DNA from: an uncultured Campylobacter sp.
GTDB lineage: Bacteria > Campylobacterota > Campylobacteria > Campylobacterales > Campylobacteraceae
Length of the DNA: 33,934 nt
Direction: 5' to 3'
Assembly (NCBI GenBank): GCA_900539505.1
Contig: UQCL01000017.1
Span: forward strand, 1 to 33,934
The stretch's first letter is position 1; each line of letters starts with the position of its first letter. The notes under the pieces were generated by a model. It did no database searches. It had not been told where the DNA came from and saw only the letters and a list, made by a program, of their open reading frames with translations. A program made the translations under genes and the position numbers. Positions 1 through 7,885 of this stretch are shown in pieces.

Positions 1-6
1 GACAGG

Positions 7-798
7 TTATAAAATTTTAACCTCTAGCTCAAGCGCGACGCCGAAGCGCTGCAAAACCTGCTCGCGGGCCAAATTTATGAGCGCAATCACATCCTCAAAG
101 CTAGCGCCGCCGAAATTTATGATGAAATTGGCGTGCTGCTCGCTAAATTTCGCGCCGCCGATCGCGTGGCCTTTTAATCCCGCCGCTTCGATCAGTCTGC
201 CCGCGGCGTCATTAGGCGGATTTTTAAAGCAGCTTCCAAAGCTTGCTCCCTTTGGCTGATTGGCACGTTTGGCGGCGAAATCCGCGGCGAGCGAGACGTC
301 AAAGCCGCGCGAAATTTTAAACTCGGCGCCCAAAATCGGCTCCTCGATCCCGCTTCTTCGGTAGCCGAAGCTTATCCGCTCGCGCTCCACCCAGCCGCGA
401 GCCAGGCGCACGGCGAGCAGGCTATCGCTGATGCTCGCGCCAGCGAGCCCCGCATTCATTTTGATTAGCCCGCCAAGCTGCCCTGGGATGTTGCGCAAAA
501 ACTCAAAGCCGCCGATGTTTTGCTTTTTGGCGAAATTGTAAATTTTACCCGACTTCGTCGCAGCCCCGATGCTAAGGATATCGCCGCTTAAGCTTATGCG
601 ATCGAACTCCTCGCTTAGCATCGCAAGGTGCGGCGGCGCGGGCGAGATGAGCAGATTATTGCCGCCGCCGATAATCGCGCGCTCGTGGATACTCTCAAAC
701 TCCGCAAAATCGGCCTCGTCTTTTAAAATTTGCACCGCGAAGCTCCCGCCGATGCGTACGGAAGTGTATTTGCTAAAATCTATCTGCTTTGTTTTCAA
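7..798 (-). CDS. murB: UDP-N-acetylenolpyruvoylglucosamine reductase (MurB)
   Basis: Cytoplasmic FAD enzyme that reduces UDP-GlcNAc-enolpyruvate to UDP-MurNAc with NADPH in peptidoglycan precursor synthesis. The 263-residue product has the FAD-binding GGGNNLL at 44-50, the substrate-side YRRS at 147-150, the catalytic-serine motif GSCFKNP (Ser189) and a C-terminal LELEV whose Glu259 matches the second acid of the family. Length is normal for the short Campylobacterota form. The start codon is TTG, preceded by AAAAGG at good spacing; no in-frame ATG lies near. The stop is only six bases from the window edge, so its downstream neighbour is unseen. Confidence 0.95.
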   Translation of the reverse strand: MKTKQIDFSKYTSVRIGGSFAVQILKDEADFAEFESIHERAIIGGGNNLLISPAPPHLAMLSEEFDRISLSGDILSIGAATKSGKIYNFAKKQNIGGFEFLRNIPGQLGGLIKMNAGLAGASISDSLLAVRLARGWVERERISFGYRRSGIEEPILGAEFKISRGFDVSLAADFAAKRANQPKGASFGSCFKNPPNDAAGRLIEAAGLKGHAIGGAKFSEQHANFIINFGGASFEDVIALINLAREQVLQRFGVALELEVKIL

Positions 799-1415
799 AA
801 TTTTGCCTTTTAAATTTCATTTTTTGGTTTCTTAAATTTAAAATTTTACCCGCTGCGCCCCGTATCGTTCTAAAATTTAGCGATGCCGCCGCGCGGCATG
901 GTACGCCACTGGATACTATTTCAAAATTTAGCGTCGCCATCGCGATTAAATTTAGCTCGCTTACGATGTGTTTTTAGCGGCGCGCTACATCGCACGCGCA
1001 GCTCGCACCCTGCGGCACAAAATACAGCCGCACAATGTACCTCCGCGTATAAAATTTCATCGCCGCGTAGCCGTAAATTTGAGGCGGAACATTGCACCGC
1101 GACAATGGCGCCACAGCACGCGGTCGATTGACGAACTTGGTGGGCGATCCGCGGCAAACTCGGCGTTAAATTTGCGCTAAATTTTAAACCCGCCATGCTG
1201 CGCGGCTAAATTTCAAAAGCTACGGCGCAGCACCGCTACGGCAAGAACGCGGGGTAAAATTCTACCGCGCGCCTGCCTTTACGCCGAAGTAAAATTTTCG
1301 CCGAGGCGCAAACCCCTTAATGCCTAGGAATTTAGCCGAAACGAAGGGGCAGTGTTCCGAGCAAAATCAGCCGAGACAAGCGCTCAATTTCAACTAAATT
1401 TTAACCTCGCTCGCT
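799..1415. other. 617-bp gene-free gap
   Basis: Between murB and mqnD. Open frames here are short, overlap on both strands and have no ribosome site or recognisable protein. No tRNA-like fold was found. The stretch 781-1080 alone holds nine AAATTT hexamers. It looks like spacer or fully decayed sequence; nothing functional is claimed. Confidence 0.6.
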
Positions 1416-2312
1416 TTACATCGGGTTTTGCCCGCCGCAGTCCGCAAAGCGAATCTCGTTATATTCGCGCGGGATAAAATTCTCCTGCGCGCTAATCGGC
1501 GCAGGGTAAAATCCGCGCTCGTAACCAAGTTCAAATAGCCTATCCACCGCCCTTATCTGCGCCCCCGAAAGCTCGATCGAGGCCTCGTTGGCATAAAGGC
1601 TCAGATATTTTTCGAGCTTTGCGTCGTCCACGCGGATGAGATTTCGCTCGAGAAGCATGTGCGATAAAAGCGGCTTATGCGCGGTGGCGATGCGCACGCC
1701 CCCCATTAGTACGCGCTCGCACTCGGTGGCGTCCGTTATCGGTAGGCTGCGGCGAACCGCCATGCCGCCCAGAGGCAGCGGCAGATTTTCGCCCGCTAGC
1801 TCGCTCCAGATGTCCCAGATCTCGCGCTCCACGCAAAGCTCGTCCGAAAAGTCCAAAATGCTCTCGTGTATCAGCACGCCAGCGTCCACCTCGCCGCTTA
1901 AAACCGCGCCCTCGATCTCGAGAAAATTTTTATAAACTATGCGCGCTTGCGGGTATGCCATGCGAAAAAGCAGGGCGTTTGTCGTGTGCTTGCCGCTTAG
2001 CGCGACTTTGAAATTTCGCTTTAAAACCGCACCCTTTTTCTTGACTAGTTTTGGTCCGTAGCCCTCGCCAAAGCTCACTGCCGTGCGCAAAAGCGCGTAT
2101 TCGTCGCAGATGAGCGGATACAGCGCGAAGCTGATCGCCGTGGCCTCGTAAGTACTCTTTAGCGCCTCGTCGTTTAGCGTCTGGATATCAAGCGCGGTGG
2201 CGCTAAATTTTAGGTTTTTGGAGCTAACCCAGCCAAAGTCAATCGCCTTATACATAAAAATATCGTCGGCGTCGGGCGAGTGAGCGACATTTATATGCTT
2301 AAAAATCTTCAA
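1416..2312 (-). CDS. mqnD: 1,4-dihydroxy-6-naphthoate synthase (MqnD)
   Basis: Late enzyme of the futalosine route to menaquinone: it turns cyclic de-hypoxanthine futalosine into 1,4-dihydroxy-6-naphthoate. This is the route known in Campylobacter and Helicobacter. The product keeps the N-terminal HSPDADD signature at about residues 11-17 and the two-lobed periplasmic-binding-protein-like fold of the MqnA/MqnD family. The open frame runs 19 codons further upstream to another TTG, but the TTG at 2312 is preferred because AAAAAGGA sits six bases before it and the protein then begins directly before the conserved strand. A TATAAT on the same strand lies about 70 bases upstream. MqnA is the main alternative, but the HSPDADD start favours MqnD. 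Confidence 0.88.
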   Translation of the reverse strand: MKIFKHINVAHSPDADDIFMYKAIDFGWVSSKNLKFSATALDIQTLNDEALKSTYEATAISFALYPLICDEYALLRTAVSFGEGYGPKLVKKKGAVLKRNFKVALSGKHTTNALLFRMAYPQARIVYKNFLEIEGAVLSGEVDAGVLIHESILDFSDELCVEREIWDIWSELAGENLPLPLGGMAVRRSLPITDATECERVLMGGVRIATAHKPLLSHMLLERNLIRVDDAKLEKYLSLYANEASIELSGAQIRAVDRLFELGYERGFYPAPISAQENFIPREYNEIRFADCGGQNPM

Positions 2313-2380
2313 ATTTAATCCTTTTTGCTCCGCTTTAAATTTCGCGCGCGGCGCGCAGCTTGATTCCAAAATGTTGCGAA

Positions 2381-2386
2381 ATTATA
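2381..2386 (-). promoter_or_regulatory. candidate -10 box for mqnD
   Basis: Perfect TATAAT read on the minus strand. It would start transcription about 60 bases before the TTG at 2312. Campylobacter sigma-70 promoters often lack a clear -35, and none is seen here. Confidence 0.5.
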
Positions 2387-2576
2387 GTGAAATTTTGCTA
2401 CAACCCTCATAAAAATGCGGAATTTCTAAAGAAAAACGTGAAAAATTAAGCCCGTTTAAAAGGCTAAATTTAATGCTCTCCGCTTGCCGCGCAGAGCTTT
2501 TGCGCTTCTTAAAAATTTCAAATTCCGATGCCGCGTCGAATTTGGACGAATAATCAAAAATTCATTTCAAATTTGG

Positions 2577-2582
2577 TAAAAT
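2577..2582 (+). promoter_or_regulatory. candidate -10 box for the recA operon
   Basis: GGTAAAAT about 28 bases before the recA start, in an AT-rich stretch. The implied start near 2589 gives a leader of about 20 bases that still includes the AAGGA ribosome site at 2600-2604. No SOS operator could be recognised. Confidence 0.4.
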
Positions 2583-2609
2583 CAAGCGAATTTATTTTTA
2601 AGGAAAAAC

Positions 2610-3653
2610 ATGGACGAGGGAAAGAAAAAGACGCTGGATGCGGCGCTAAAATCGATCGACAAAGCTTTCGGCAAGGGCACGCTGGTGCGGCTAGGCGACA
2701 AGCAGGTCGAGCCGATAGACGCCATCTCTACGGGCTCTGTGGGGCTTGACATCGCGCTTGGCATCGGTGGCGTGCCGAAAGGGCGTATCATCGAGATTTA
2801 CGGGCCTGAGAGCTCGGGTAAGACGACGCTTACGCTTCATATCATCGCCGAGTGCCAAAAGGCGGGCGGAATTTGCGCATTCGTAGACGCCGAGCACGCG
2901 CTGGACGTCAAATACGCTTCAAATTTAGGCGTCGATACCGACAACCTCTACGTCAGCCAGCCCGACTTCGGCGAGCAGGCGCTTGATATCGTAGAAACCT
3001 TAGCAAAGAGCGGCGCGATCGATCTTATCGTCGTAGATAGCGTCGCTGCGCTCACGCCGAAAAACGAGATCGAGGGCGACATGGGCGATCAGCACGTGGG
3101 GCTTCAGGCGCGACTTATGAGCCAAGCGCTGCGTAAACTCGCCGGCGTCGTGCATAAGATGAATACGACGGTGATCTTTATCAACCAAATCCGTATGAAG
3201 ATCGGCGCGATGGGCTACGGCACGCCAGAGACGACGACCGGCGGCAATGCGCTTAAATTTTACGCTTCAGTGCGCATCGACATACGCAAGATCGCTACTT
3301 TGAAACAAAATGAAGAGAGTATCGGCAACCGCGCCAAGGTCAAGGTCGTGAAAAACAAGGTGGCGCCGCCGTTTAAGATCGCGGAATTTGACATAATGTT
3401 CGGCAAGGGCATCAGCAAGGTGGGCGAGCTGATCGATTACGGCGTCAAGCTCGATATCGTCGATAAAAGCGGTGCGTGGTTCAGCTATGGCGACACTAAG
3501 CTGGGTCAAGGTCGCGAAAATGCTAAAATTTATCTAGAGAATAACCCTGCCGTCGCTGAAGAGATCACTGCAAAGATCCGCGAGCAGATGGGTAGCGTAA
3601 ATTTCAGCGCAGACGCGGACGATGAAGAAAATTTACAAAGTGGAGATGAATGA
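2610..3653 (+). CDS. recA: Recombinase A (RecA)
   Basis: DNA strand-exchange ATPase for homologous recombination and repair. The 347-residue protein is full length. Walker A GPESSGKT is at 65-72, the catalytic Glu95 lies in DAEHALD, Walker B LIVVD is at 139-143, loop L1 is near 156-165, and loop L2 (beginning RMKIGAMGYG) near 195-210. The C-terminus is acidic (DADDEE), as is common. The ATG has AAGGA five bases upstream. The stop overlaps the eno start, so the two are probably translationally coupled. recA-eno order is typical of Campylobacter and Helicobacter. Confidence 0.98.
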   Translation: MDEGKKKTLDAALKSIDKAFGKGTLVRLGDKQVEPIDAISTGSVGLDIALGIGGVPKGRIIEIYGPESSGKTTLTLHIIAECQKAGGICAFVDAEHALDVKYASNLGVDTDNLYVSQPDFGEQALDIVETLAKSGAIDLIVVDSVAALTPKNEIEGDMGDQHVGLQARLMSQALRKLAGVVHKMNTTVIFINQIRMKIGAMGYGTPETTTGGNALKFYASVRIDIRKIATLKQNEESIGNRAKVKVVKNKVAPPFKIAEFDIMFGKGISKVGELIDYGVKLDIVDKSGAWFSYGDTKLGQGRENAKIYLENNPAVAEEITAKIREQMGSVNFSADADDEENLQSGDE

Positions 3654-4903
3654 TGATTTATATCGAAGATGTTTATGCGATAGAGGTGTTAGATAGTCGC
3701 GGCAACCCGACCGTGAAGGCGACCGTGGTTCTAAGCGACGGCACCGTAGCAAGCGCGATAGTCCCAAGCGGCGCAAGCACGGGCAAACGCGAGGCGCTAG
3801 AGCTTCGCGACGGGGGCGATAGATACTGCGGCAAGGGCGTGCTAAAGGCTGTTGAAAACGTAAATTCGCAGATCGCAGAGGCCGTGATTGGGCTTGATGC
3901 CTTCGATCAAAAGGCGCTTGACGATGAGATGCGCGAGCTTGACGGCACTGATAACTACTCAAATTTGGGCGCAAACGCCGTGCTTGGCGTATCTATGGCG
4001 GTAGCGCGCGCAGCGGCAAAGAGCCTTGACGTGCCTTTGTACCGCTACCTAGGCGGCGCAAACGCTAGCGTACTGCCGGTGCCGATGTTTAATATCATCA
4101 ACGGCGGCGCGCACGCAAATAACAGCGTGGATTTTCAAGAATTTATGATTATGCCGTTTGGTTTTGATAAATTTAGCGACGCGCTGCGAGCGGCGAGCGA
4201 AATTTACCACACGCTAAAAGGCCTGCTAAACGCGGCGGGCCACAGCACGGCAGTGGGCGACGAGGGCGGATTTGCGCCAAATTTAAACGATAACGAAGAG
4301 CCGATCAAGCTCATCATGCAAGCTATCGAAAAGGCGGGCTACAAAGCGGGTGAGCAGATCAAGCTAGCCCTTGACGTCGCAGCTAGCGAGCTATACGAAA
4401 ACGGCAAGTATAAATTAGAAGGCAAGGAATTTAGCAGCGAAGAGCTGATAGAGCGATATGCGCAGCTTTGCGAGAGGTACCCGATATTTTCGATCGAAGA
4501 CGGCCTGAGCGAAGACGACTGGGCGGGCTGGGCGAAGCTAACGAGCAAGCTTGGCTCCAAAGTGCAGCTCGTGGGCGACGATCTATTTGTAACGAACGAG
4601 AAAATCCTGCGGGAAGGCATCGCCAAAGGCGTAGGTAACGCAATCCTAATAAAACCAAATCAAATCGGCACCGTTAGCCAAACCATGCAGACGATCCGCC
4701 TAGCTCAGCGCAAAGGCTACCGCTGCGTGATGAGCCACAGAAGCGGCGAGAGCGAGGATAGCTTTATCGCGGACTTCGCCGTCGCGATGAATACGGGCCA
4801 AATCAAAACTGGTGCGACCTCAAGAAGCGAACGCAACGCCAAATACAACCGCCTGCTTGAGATCGAGCGCGAGACGGACGAGTTTTTGGGAAATCAAATT
4901 TAA
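3650..4903 (+). CDS. eno: Enolase
   Basis: Interconverts 2-phosphoglycerate and phosphoenolpyruvate. The 417-residue product shows all key sites: GDEGGFAP with Glu205, metal ligands Asp242, Glu283 (SIEDGLSEDDW) and Asp310, catalytic Lys335 in LIKPNQIGT, and SHRSGE at 362-367. Two ATGs are adjacent. The one at 3653 is better spaced from GGAG (3642-3645) than the one at 3650, so the true protein may be one residue shorter. The start overlaps the recA stop. Campylobacter lacks phosphofructokinase, so the enzyme probably serves gluconeogenesis and lower glycolysis (family knowledge). Confidence 0.97.
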   Translation: MMIYIEDVYAIEVLDSRGNPTVKATVVLSDGTVASAIVPSGASTGKREALELRDGGDRYCGKGVLKAVENVNSQIAEAVIGLDAFDQKALDDEMRELDGTDNYSNLGANAVLGVSMAVARAAAKSLDVPLYRYLGGANASVLPVPMFNIINGGAHANNSVDFQEFMIMPFGFDKFSDALRAASEIYHTLKGLLNAAGHSTAVGDEGGFAPNLNDNEEPIKLIMQAIEKAGYKAGEQIKLALDVAASELYENGKYKLEGKEFSSEELIERYAQLCERYPIFSIEDGLSEDDWAGWAKLTSKLGSKVQLVGDDLFVTNEKILREGIAKGVGNAILIKPNQIGTVSQTMQTIRLAQRKGYRCVMSHRSGESEDSFIADFAVAMNTGQIKTGATSRSERNAKYNRLLEIERETDEFLGNQI

Positions 4904-4904
4904 A

Positions 4905-5732
4905 ATGTTTTTTAAAAAAAGGCCCAAGCGGGGCTTAAAAGGCGGCGCGCAGCGCACCTATACGGACGGAGCGGATTATACGGACACGCAAGGCAAATAT
5001 TCAGACGCAGACTTTGACGAGGACGATTTTTTTGACGATGATGAATTTTATAGCGATGAAGATTTTAGCGGAGGCTTTAGCGAGGTAGGGGCTGGCTTCC
5101 GGAAAAATCGCAACGGAGCTTCGCGCGGTATAGACGAAGCAGGCTCTGCCTCTGAAGCCACAAACAGCAGCTCTAATTTAAGTGGTAAAAGCTCCGCTGC
5201 AAGCGGAAACTACGAAGGCAGCGCGCAAGCAGACGCGGGCTTTTACGGCGCAGAATTTATTGGGAGCAGCGATTTAAAGAATGCAGGGTTATACGCTAAA
5301 GAAAACTGCTTTCCAAACGACGCGGGTTTTGCGGCTCAGAGCGTAGACTACAGCTCTCAAGGCATGGGCTTTGCGGCGCAAGACATAAATCCTGCCGCGC
5401 AAGGATTTTCTTTTGCGCCGCAAAACGCAGATCCTGCCGCTAAAAAAGCTTTAAAGAAGCGTAAAAATTTAAAAGAACGGCTGAATTTTATCAATCCGTT
5501 TTCACCGCTTAAGCAGATTTTTGCAGCTCTTGCGCTGATCGTCTGCGTTGTTTTTGCAGGCATCTTCGTGGGTGACGTGCTATTTGGCAAGCGATCGTTT
5601 GAAGTGCTGCGCCAGCTGCAAAAAGAAAAGGCGTTTTTATTCACCGACGTCGAGCGGCTAAAAGAGGAAAACGCCGAGCTACAAAAGCTTTATTTAGAGC
5701 GTCGCTCGCTCGATCCGGACCTTAAAAAATGA
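4905..5732 (+). CDS. FtsB/DivIC-like single-pass membrane protein with long acidic N-terminus
   Basis: 275 residues from the ATG one base after the eno stop region; a longer in-frame reading into eno is rejected. Residues 1-45 run from a short basic start into a very acidic run (about 36-55, D/E/F-rich). Residues 60-180 are low-complexity Gly/Ala/Ser/Asn-rich with GFAAQ twice (141-145, 155-159). A basic stretch (180-192) precedes one TM helix (about 204-227) and a periplasmic coiled coil (about 232-266, ERLKEENAELQKL). That TM-coiled-coil end is the layout of the divisome proteins FtsB and DivIC, and the position between eno and the AMIN gene matches an uncharacterised gene in Campylobacter and Helicobacter. 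The cytoplasmic N-terminus is far longer than in FtsB. The gene opens with T6 then A7 (4908-4920), a slippage-prone tract. A cell-division role is inference. Confidence 0.75.
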   Translation: MFFKKRPKRGLKGGAQRTYTDGADYTDTQGKYSDADFDEDDFFDDDEFYSDEDFSGGFSEVGAGFRKNRNGASRGIDEAGSASEATNSSSNLSGKSSAASGNYEGSAQADAGFYGAEFIGSSDLKNAGLYAKENCFPNDAGFAAQSVDYSSQGMGFAAQDINPAAQGFSFAPQNADPAAKKALKKRKNLKERLNFINPFSPLKQIFAALALIVCVVFAGIFVGDVLFGKRSFEVLRQLQKEKAFLFTDVERLKEENAELQKLYLERRSLDPDLKK

Positions 5733-6919
5733 GAAAAATTTCTTTGCTAATTTTAGGTCTTTGCGCTTTTTTAAACGCTGAGAATTTAAATGGCGCAAAT
5801 TCAAACGCTACGAAACCTAGCATCGTCGCGGTAAAAGAGCAAAATTCTACCGATTTGGCGATTAAAGAGCCAAAAACAGGTGCGCAAAGCCCAAACGCTA
5901 AAAAGCAAGCTGTAATGAAACCTGAAACATCTAAAAGCCCTACCGCAGCAATGCAAAAAAGCGCCGCAGAAGCTAATTCCAGTATTAAAGCAAGCGTCGC
6001 CAAAAAAGCCGTGAGCGCACAGCTCTCGCAGACCGAAAAAAAAGCTCCTGGCCCCAAAGCGGGCATCGGCGCTCCTTTGCAGGTTATAAAAACGGAGCTG
6101 AACTCTTCTGCGCAGCCTTCAGTTGCGATGCTTCCGCCTCCTGATGAGTTACCGATCGTGCCAGAAGTAAGCGAGCCAAATTCTACAGTAGCGCAAAATT
6201 TTAAGGCGGCACAGAATTCTACAGCGCAAAATTCTACGGTGCAAAACTCCACTATGCAACAAAACGCGCAATCTGCTCCGCAAAATTCCAATCCGGCGCA
6301 AAGCTCCGCCGCCGCGCCGCAAAATACTCCCGCGCCTAAAAATTTTACGCAGCAAACCTTTGCGCTTCCCTCCGACGCCCTTACGATCGAAAGCTTAATT
6401 GTGCGATATAGGGACGACGACGGGGTCCTGCACGAAAAGATCGTTGATATCAATCGCTCGATTGATTGGCACGATGATTTCGTGCTAAGCGCGAGCGCCA
6501 AACCCGCGCTACATAGGGCACTGGACGTCTCGGTTACTTCGACTGATCCAAATTTACAAAAGCAGGCCTCGCAAAATGGCATCACGCCTAGCTTCGCGCC
6601 GCGCCTGGAGCTGCCGTTAGAGACGCTTAAATTTGACGATGGACTAAAATTCGTCATTCGCAAAGACAGCGTGCAGCTCATCACTGCAGATGATTTCAAA
6701 AGCTCCGACGCAAATGCTTCGGGCGCGCTTGAAGCGGAGTTTTGGCGCCAAGAGATCCCGCTTAGCGGCGCGAGCTTCGCTGTAAATATCGGTGGCTTTA
6801 GCGATATTAATGTCACTAAAGAAGACGGCTACTACCGCATCGGCGTACGCTCGCGCGAGGGTAACCTCAGCATCAGACGCAAAGATGGCGGGTATTTGAT
6901 CTACAAAAATTCTAATTAA
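5729..6919 (+). CDS. cgpA: AMIN-domain periplasmic glycoprotein, CgpA-like
   Basis: 396 residues starting in a 4-base overlap with the previous stop. A signal peptide (about 1-17, basic then LLILGLCAFL) is followed by about 190 residues of Lys/Ala/Asn/Ser/Pro-rich disorder, including repeated QNST units at 162-174. The C-terminal half (about 211-396) is beta-rich and looks like the AMIN fold that binds cell-wall or envelope components. C. jejuni CgpA, a known N-glycoprotein, has this place after eno. Seven D/E-X-N-X-S/T sequons are present, with Asn at 39, 83, 125, 242, 329, 361 and 379. An A8 tract lies at 6036-6043. The exact role is unknown; envelope or cell-wall attachment is inferred. 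Confidence 0.8.
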   Translation: MRKISLLILGLCAFLNAENLNGANSNATKPSIVAVKEQNSTDLAIKEPKTGAQSPNAKKQAVMKPETSKSPTAAMQKSAAEANSSIKASVAKKAVSAQLSQTEKKAPGPKAGIGAPLQVIKTELNSSAQPSVAMLPPPDELPIVPEVSEPNSTVAQNFKAAQNSTAQNSTVQNSTMQQNAQSAPQNSNPAQSSAAAPQNTPAPKNFTQQTFALPSDALTIESLIVRYRDDDGVLHEKIVDINRSIDWHDDFVLSASAKPALHRALDVSVTSTDPNLQKQASQNGITPSFAPRLELPLETLKFDDGLKFVIRKDSVQLITADDFKSSDANASGALEAEFWRQEIPLSGASFAVNIGGFSDINVTKEDGYYRIGVRSREGNLSIRRKDGGYLIYKNSN

Positions 6920-6928
6920 GGAGAGACT

Positions 6929-7558
6929 ATGACACATTTAGAGATTATGAAATTTCGCCACGCGTGCAAAATTTTTGACGAGAATAAAAAGATCGGCAAA
7001 GCCGATTTCGACGCTATTTTGCAGGCGGGCATCTTAGCACCTAGTTCTACGGGGCTAGAGCAATGGGACTTTTTGGTTGTGCAAAACAAGGCGCTGCGCG
7101 AGCAGATCCGCGAAAAATCATGGAATCAGCCGCAAATCACTTCTTGCTCACATCTGGTCGTGATTTTAGCAAAGATCAAGGACATAAAGCTAGGAAGTGA
7201 TTATATCGAGCGAATGATTACGCGTAAAAAAGATGAAGCGCCCAAATATATCGGCGACAGGCATAAATTTTATCAAGATTTTTTAAGCGGTTATTTTCAC
7301 AACGACGATGAGGAGCTATTTAATTGGTCGCACGCGCAGTGCATGTTTGCAGCACTTGCGATGATGAACGAGGCCGCAAGCCGCGGCATCGACAGCTGCC
7401 CGATGGAGGGCTTTGATCGCGCAGCGCTCGGAGAGATTTTGGATCTGAAATGGAATGAGCGTCGCGTGGCGCTGCTCGTGCCTTTCGGCTACCGCGTAAA
7501 TCCACAGCCGCAAAAGATCCGCCGCAGCATGGATGACGTAGTAAAGTGGATCGAATAA
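6929..7558 (+). CDS. NAD(P)H-dependent nitroreductase (NfsB/RdxA/FrxA family)
   Basis: 209-residue FMN flavoprotein of the oxygen-insensitive nitroreductase family; members reduce nitroaromatics and quinones, and RdxA/FrxA activate metronidazole in Helicobacter. Family features are an N-terminal FRHACKIFD segment, LAPSSTGLEQW (about 36-46) for FMN contact, and GIDSCPMEGFD in the second half. The ATG follows an excellent AAGGAGAG (6918-6925) nine bases after the previous stop, so it is the probable last gene of the recA operon. Which paralogue it represents (RdxA or FrxA type) cannot be decided by eye. Confidence 0.88.
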   Translation: MTHLEIMKFRHACKIFDENKKIGKADFDAILQAGILAPSSTGLEQWDFLVVQNKALREQIREKSWNQPQITSCSHLVVILAKIKDIKLGSDYIERMITRKKDEAPKYIGDRHKFYQDFLSGYFHNDDEELFNWSHAQCMFAALAMMNEAASRGIDSCPMEGFDRAALGEILDLKWNERRVALLVPFGYRVNPQPQKIRRSMDDVVKWIE

Positions 7559-7885
7559 GCTAGCAAGCGCTTTTGAAGCGCTAAGCTTGAGGCGCAATAA
7601 ATTCCAAAGTCTAGTGCGCGAAGCGGCAAGCGCGTTTTTAGGAATTTACCGCGCTTTAGCCTTTTTCTCGCCCGCAAATCTTGTGCGGCGAGATTTAAAA
7701 TTTTTTAGGATCTCAAAATAAAATCTATCTCAATAAACATACAGCTGCAAAACGACTTAAATTTTAAGACGGAATTTTAAAATTTCATCGCAAAATTCTA
7801 AGATACGCGCAAATTCTTAGCGGGCGCAAGAAAAGTTAGAATTTTTTGCTAAAATTTTGCGAAATTTACGCAAGTAGGATCAAAA
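7559..7885. other. 327-bp gene-free gap
   Basis: Holds a short hairpin right after the nitroreductase and, near its right end, an AT-rich zone ending in GCTAAAATT and TAGGAT, plausible as -10 box and ribosome site for the methyltransferase. No gene is seen. Confidence 0.5.
7566..7582 (+). terminator. weak hairpin after the nitroreductase
   Basis: AGCGCTT-TTG-AAGCGCT, a perfect 7-bp stem beginning eight bases after the stop codon. There is no T-run behind it, so intrinsic termination is doubtful; it may protect the 3' end of the transcript. Confidence 0.3.

Noticed and set aside
921..1196. 91-codon minus-strand frame in the murB-mqnD gap
   Set aside because: Several short frames overlap here on both strands, and none has a start signal or recognisable product.
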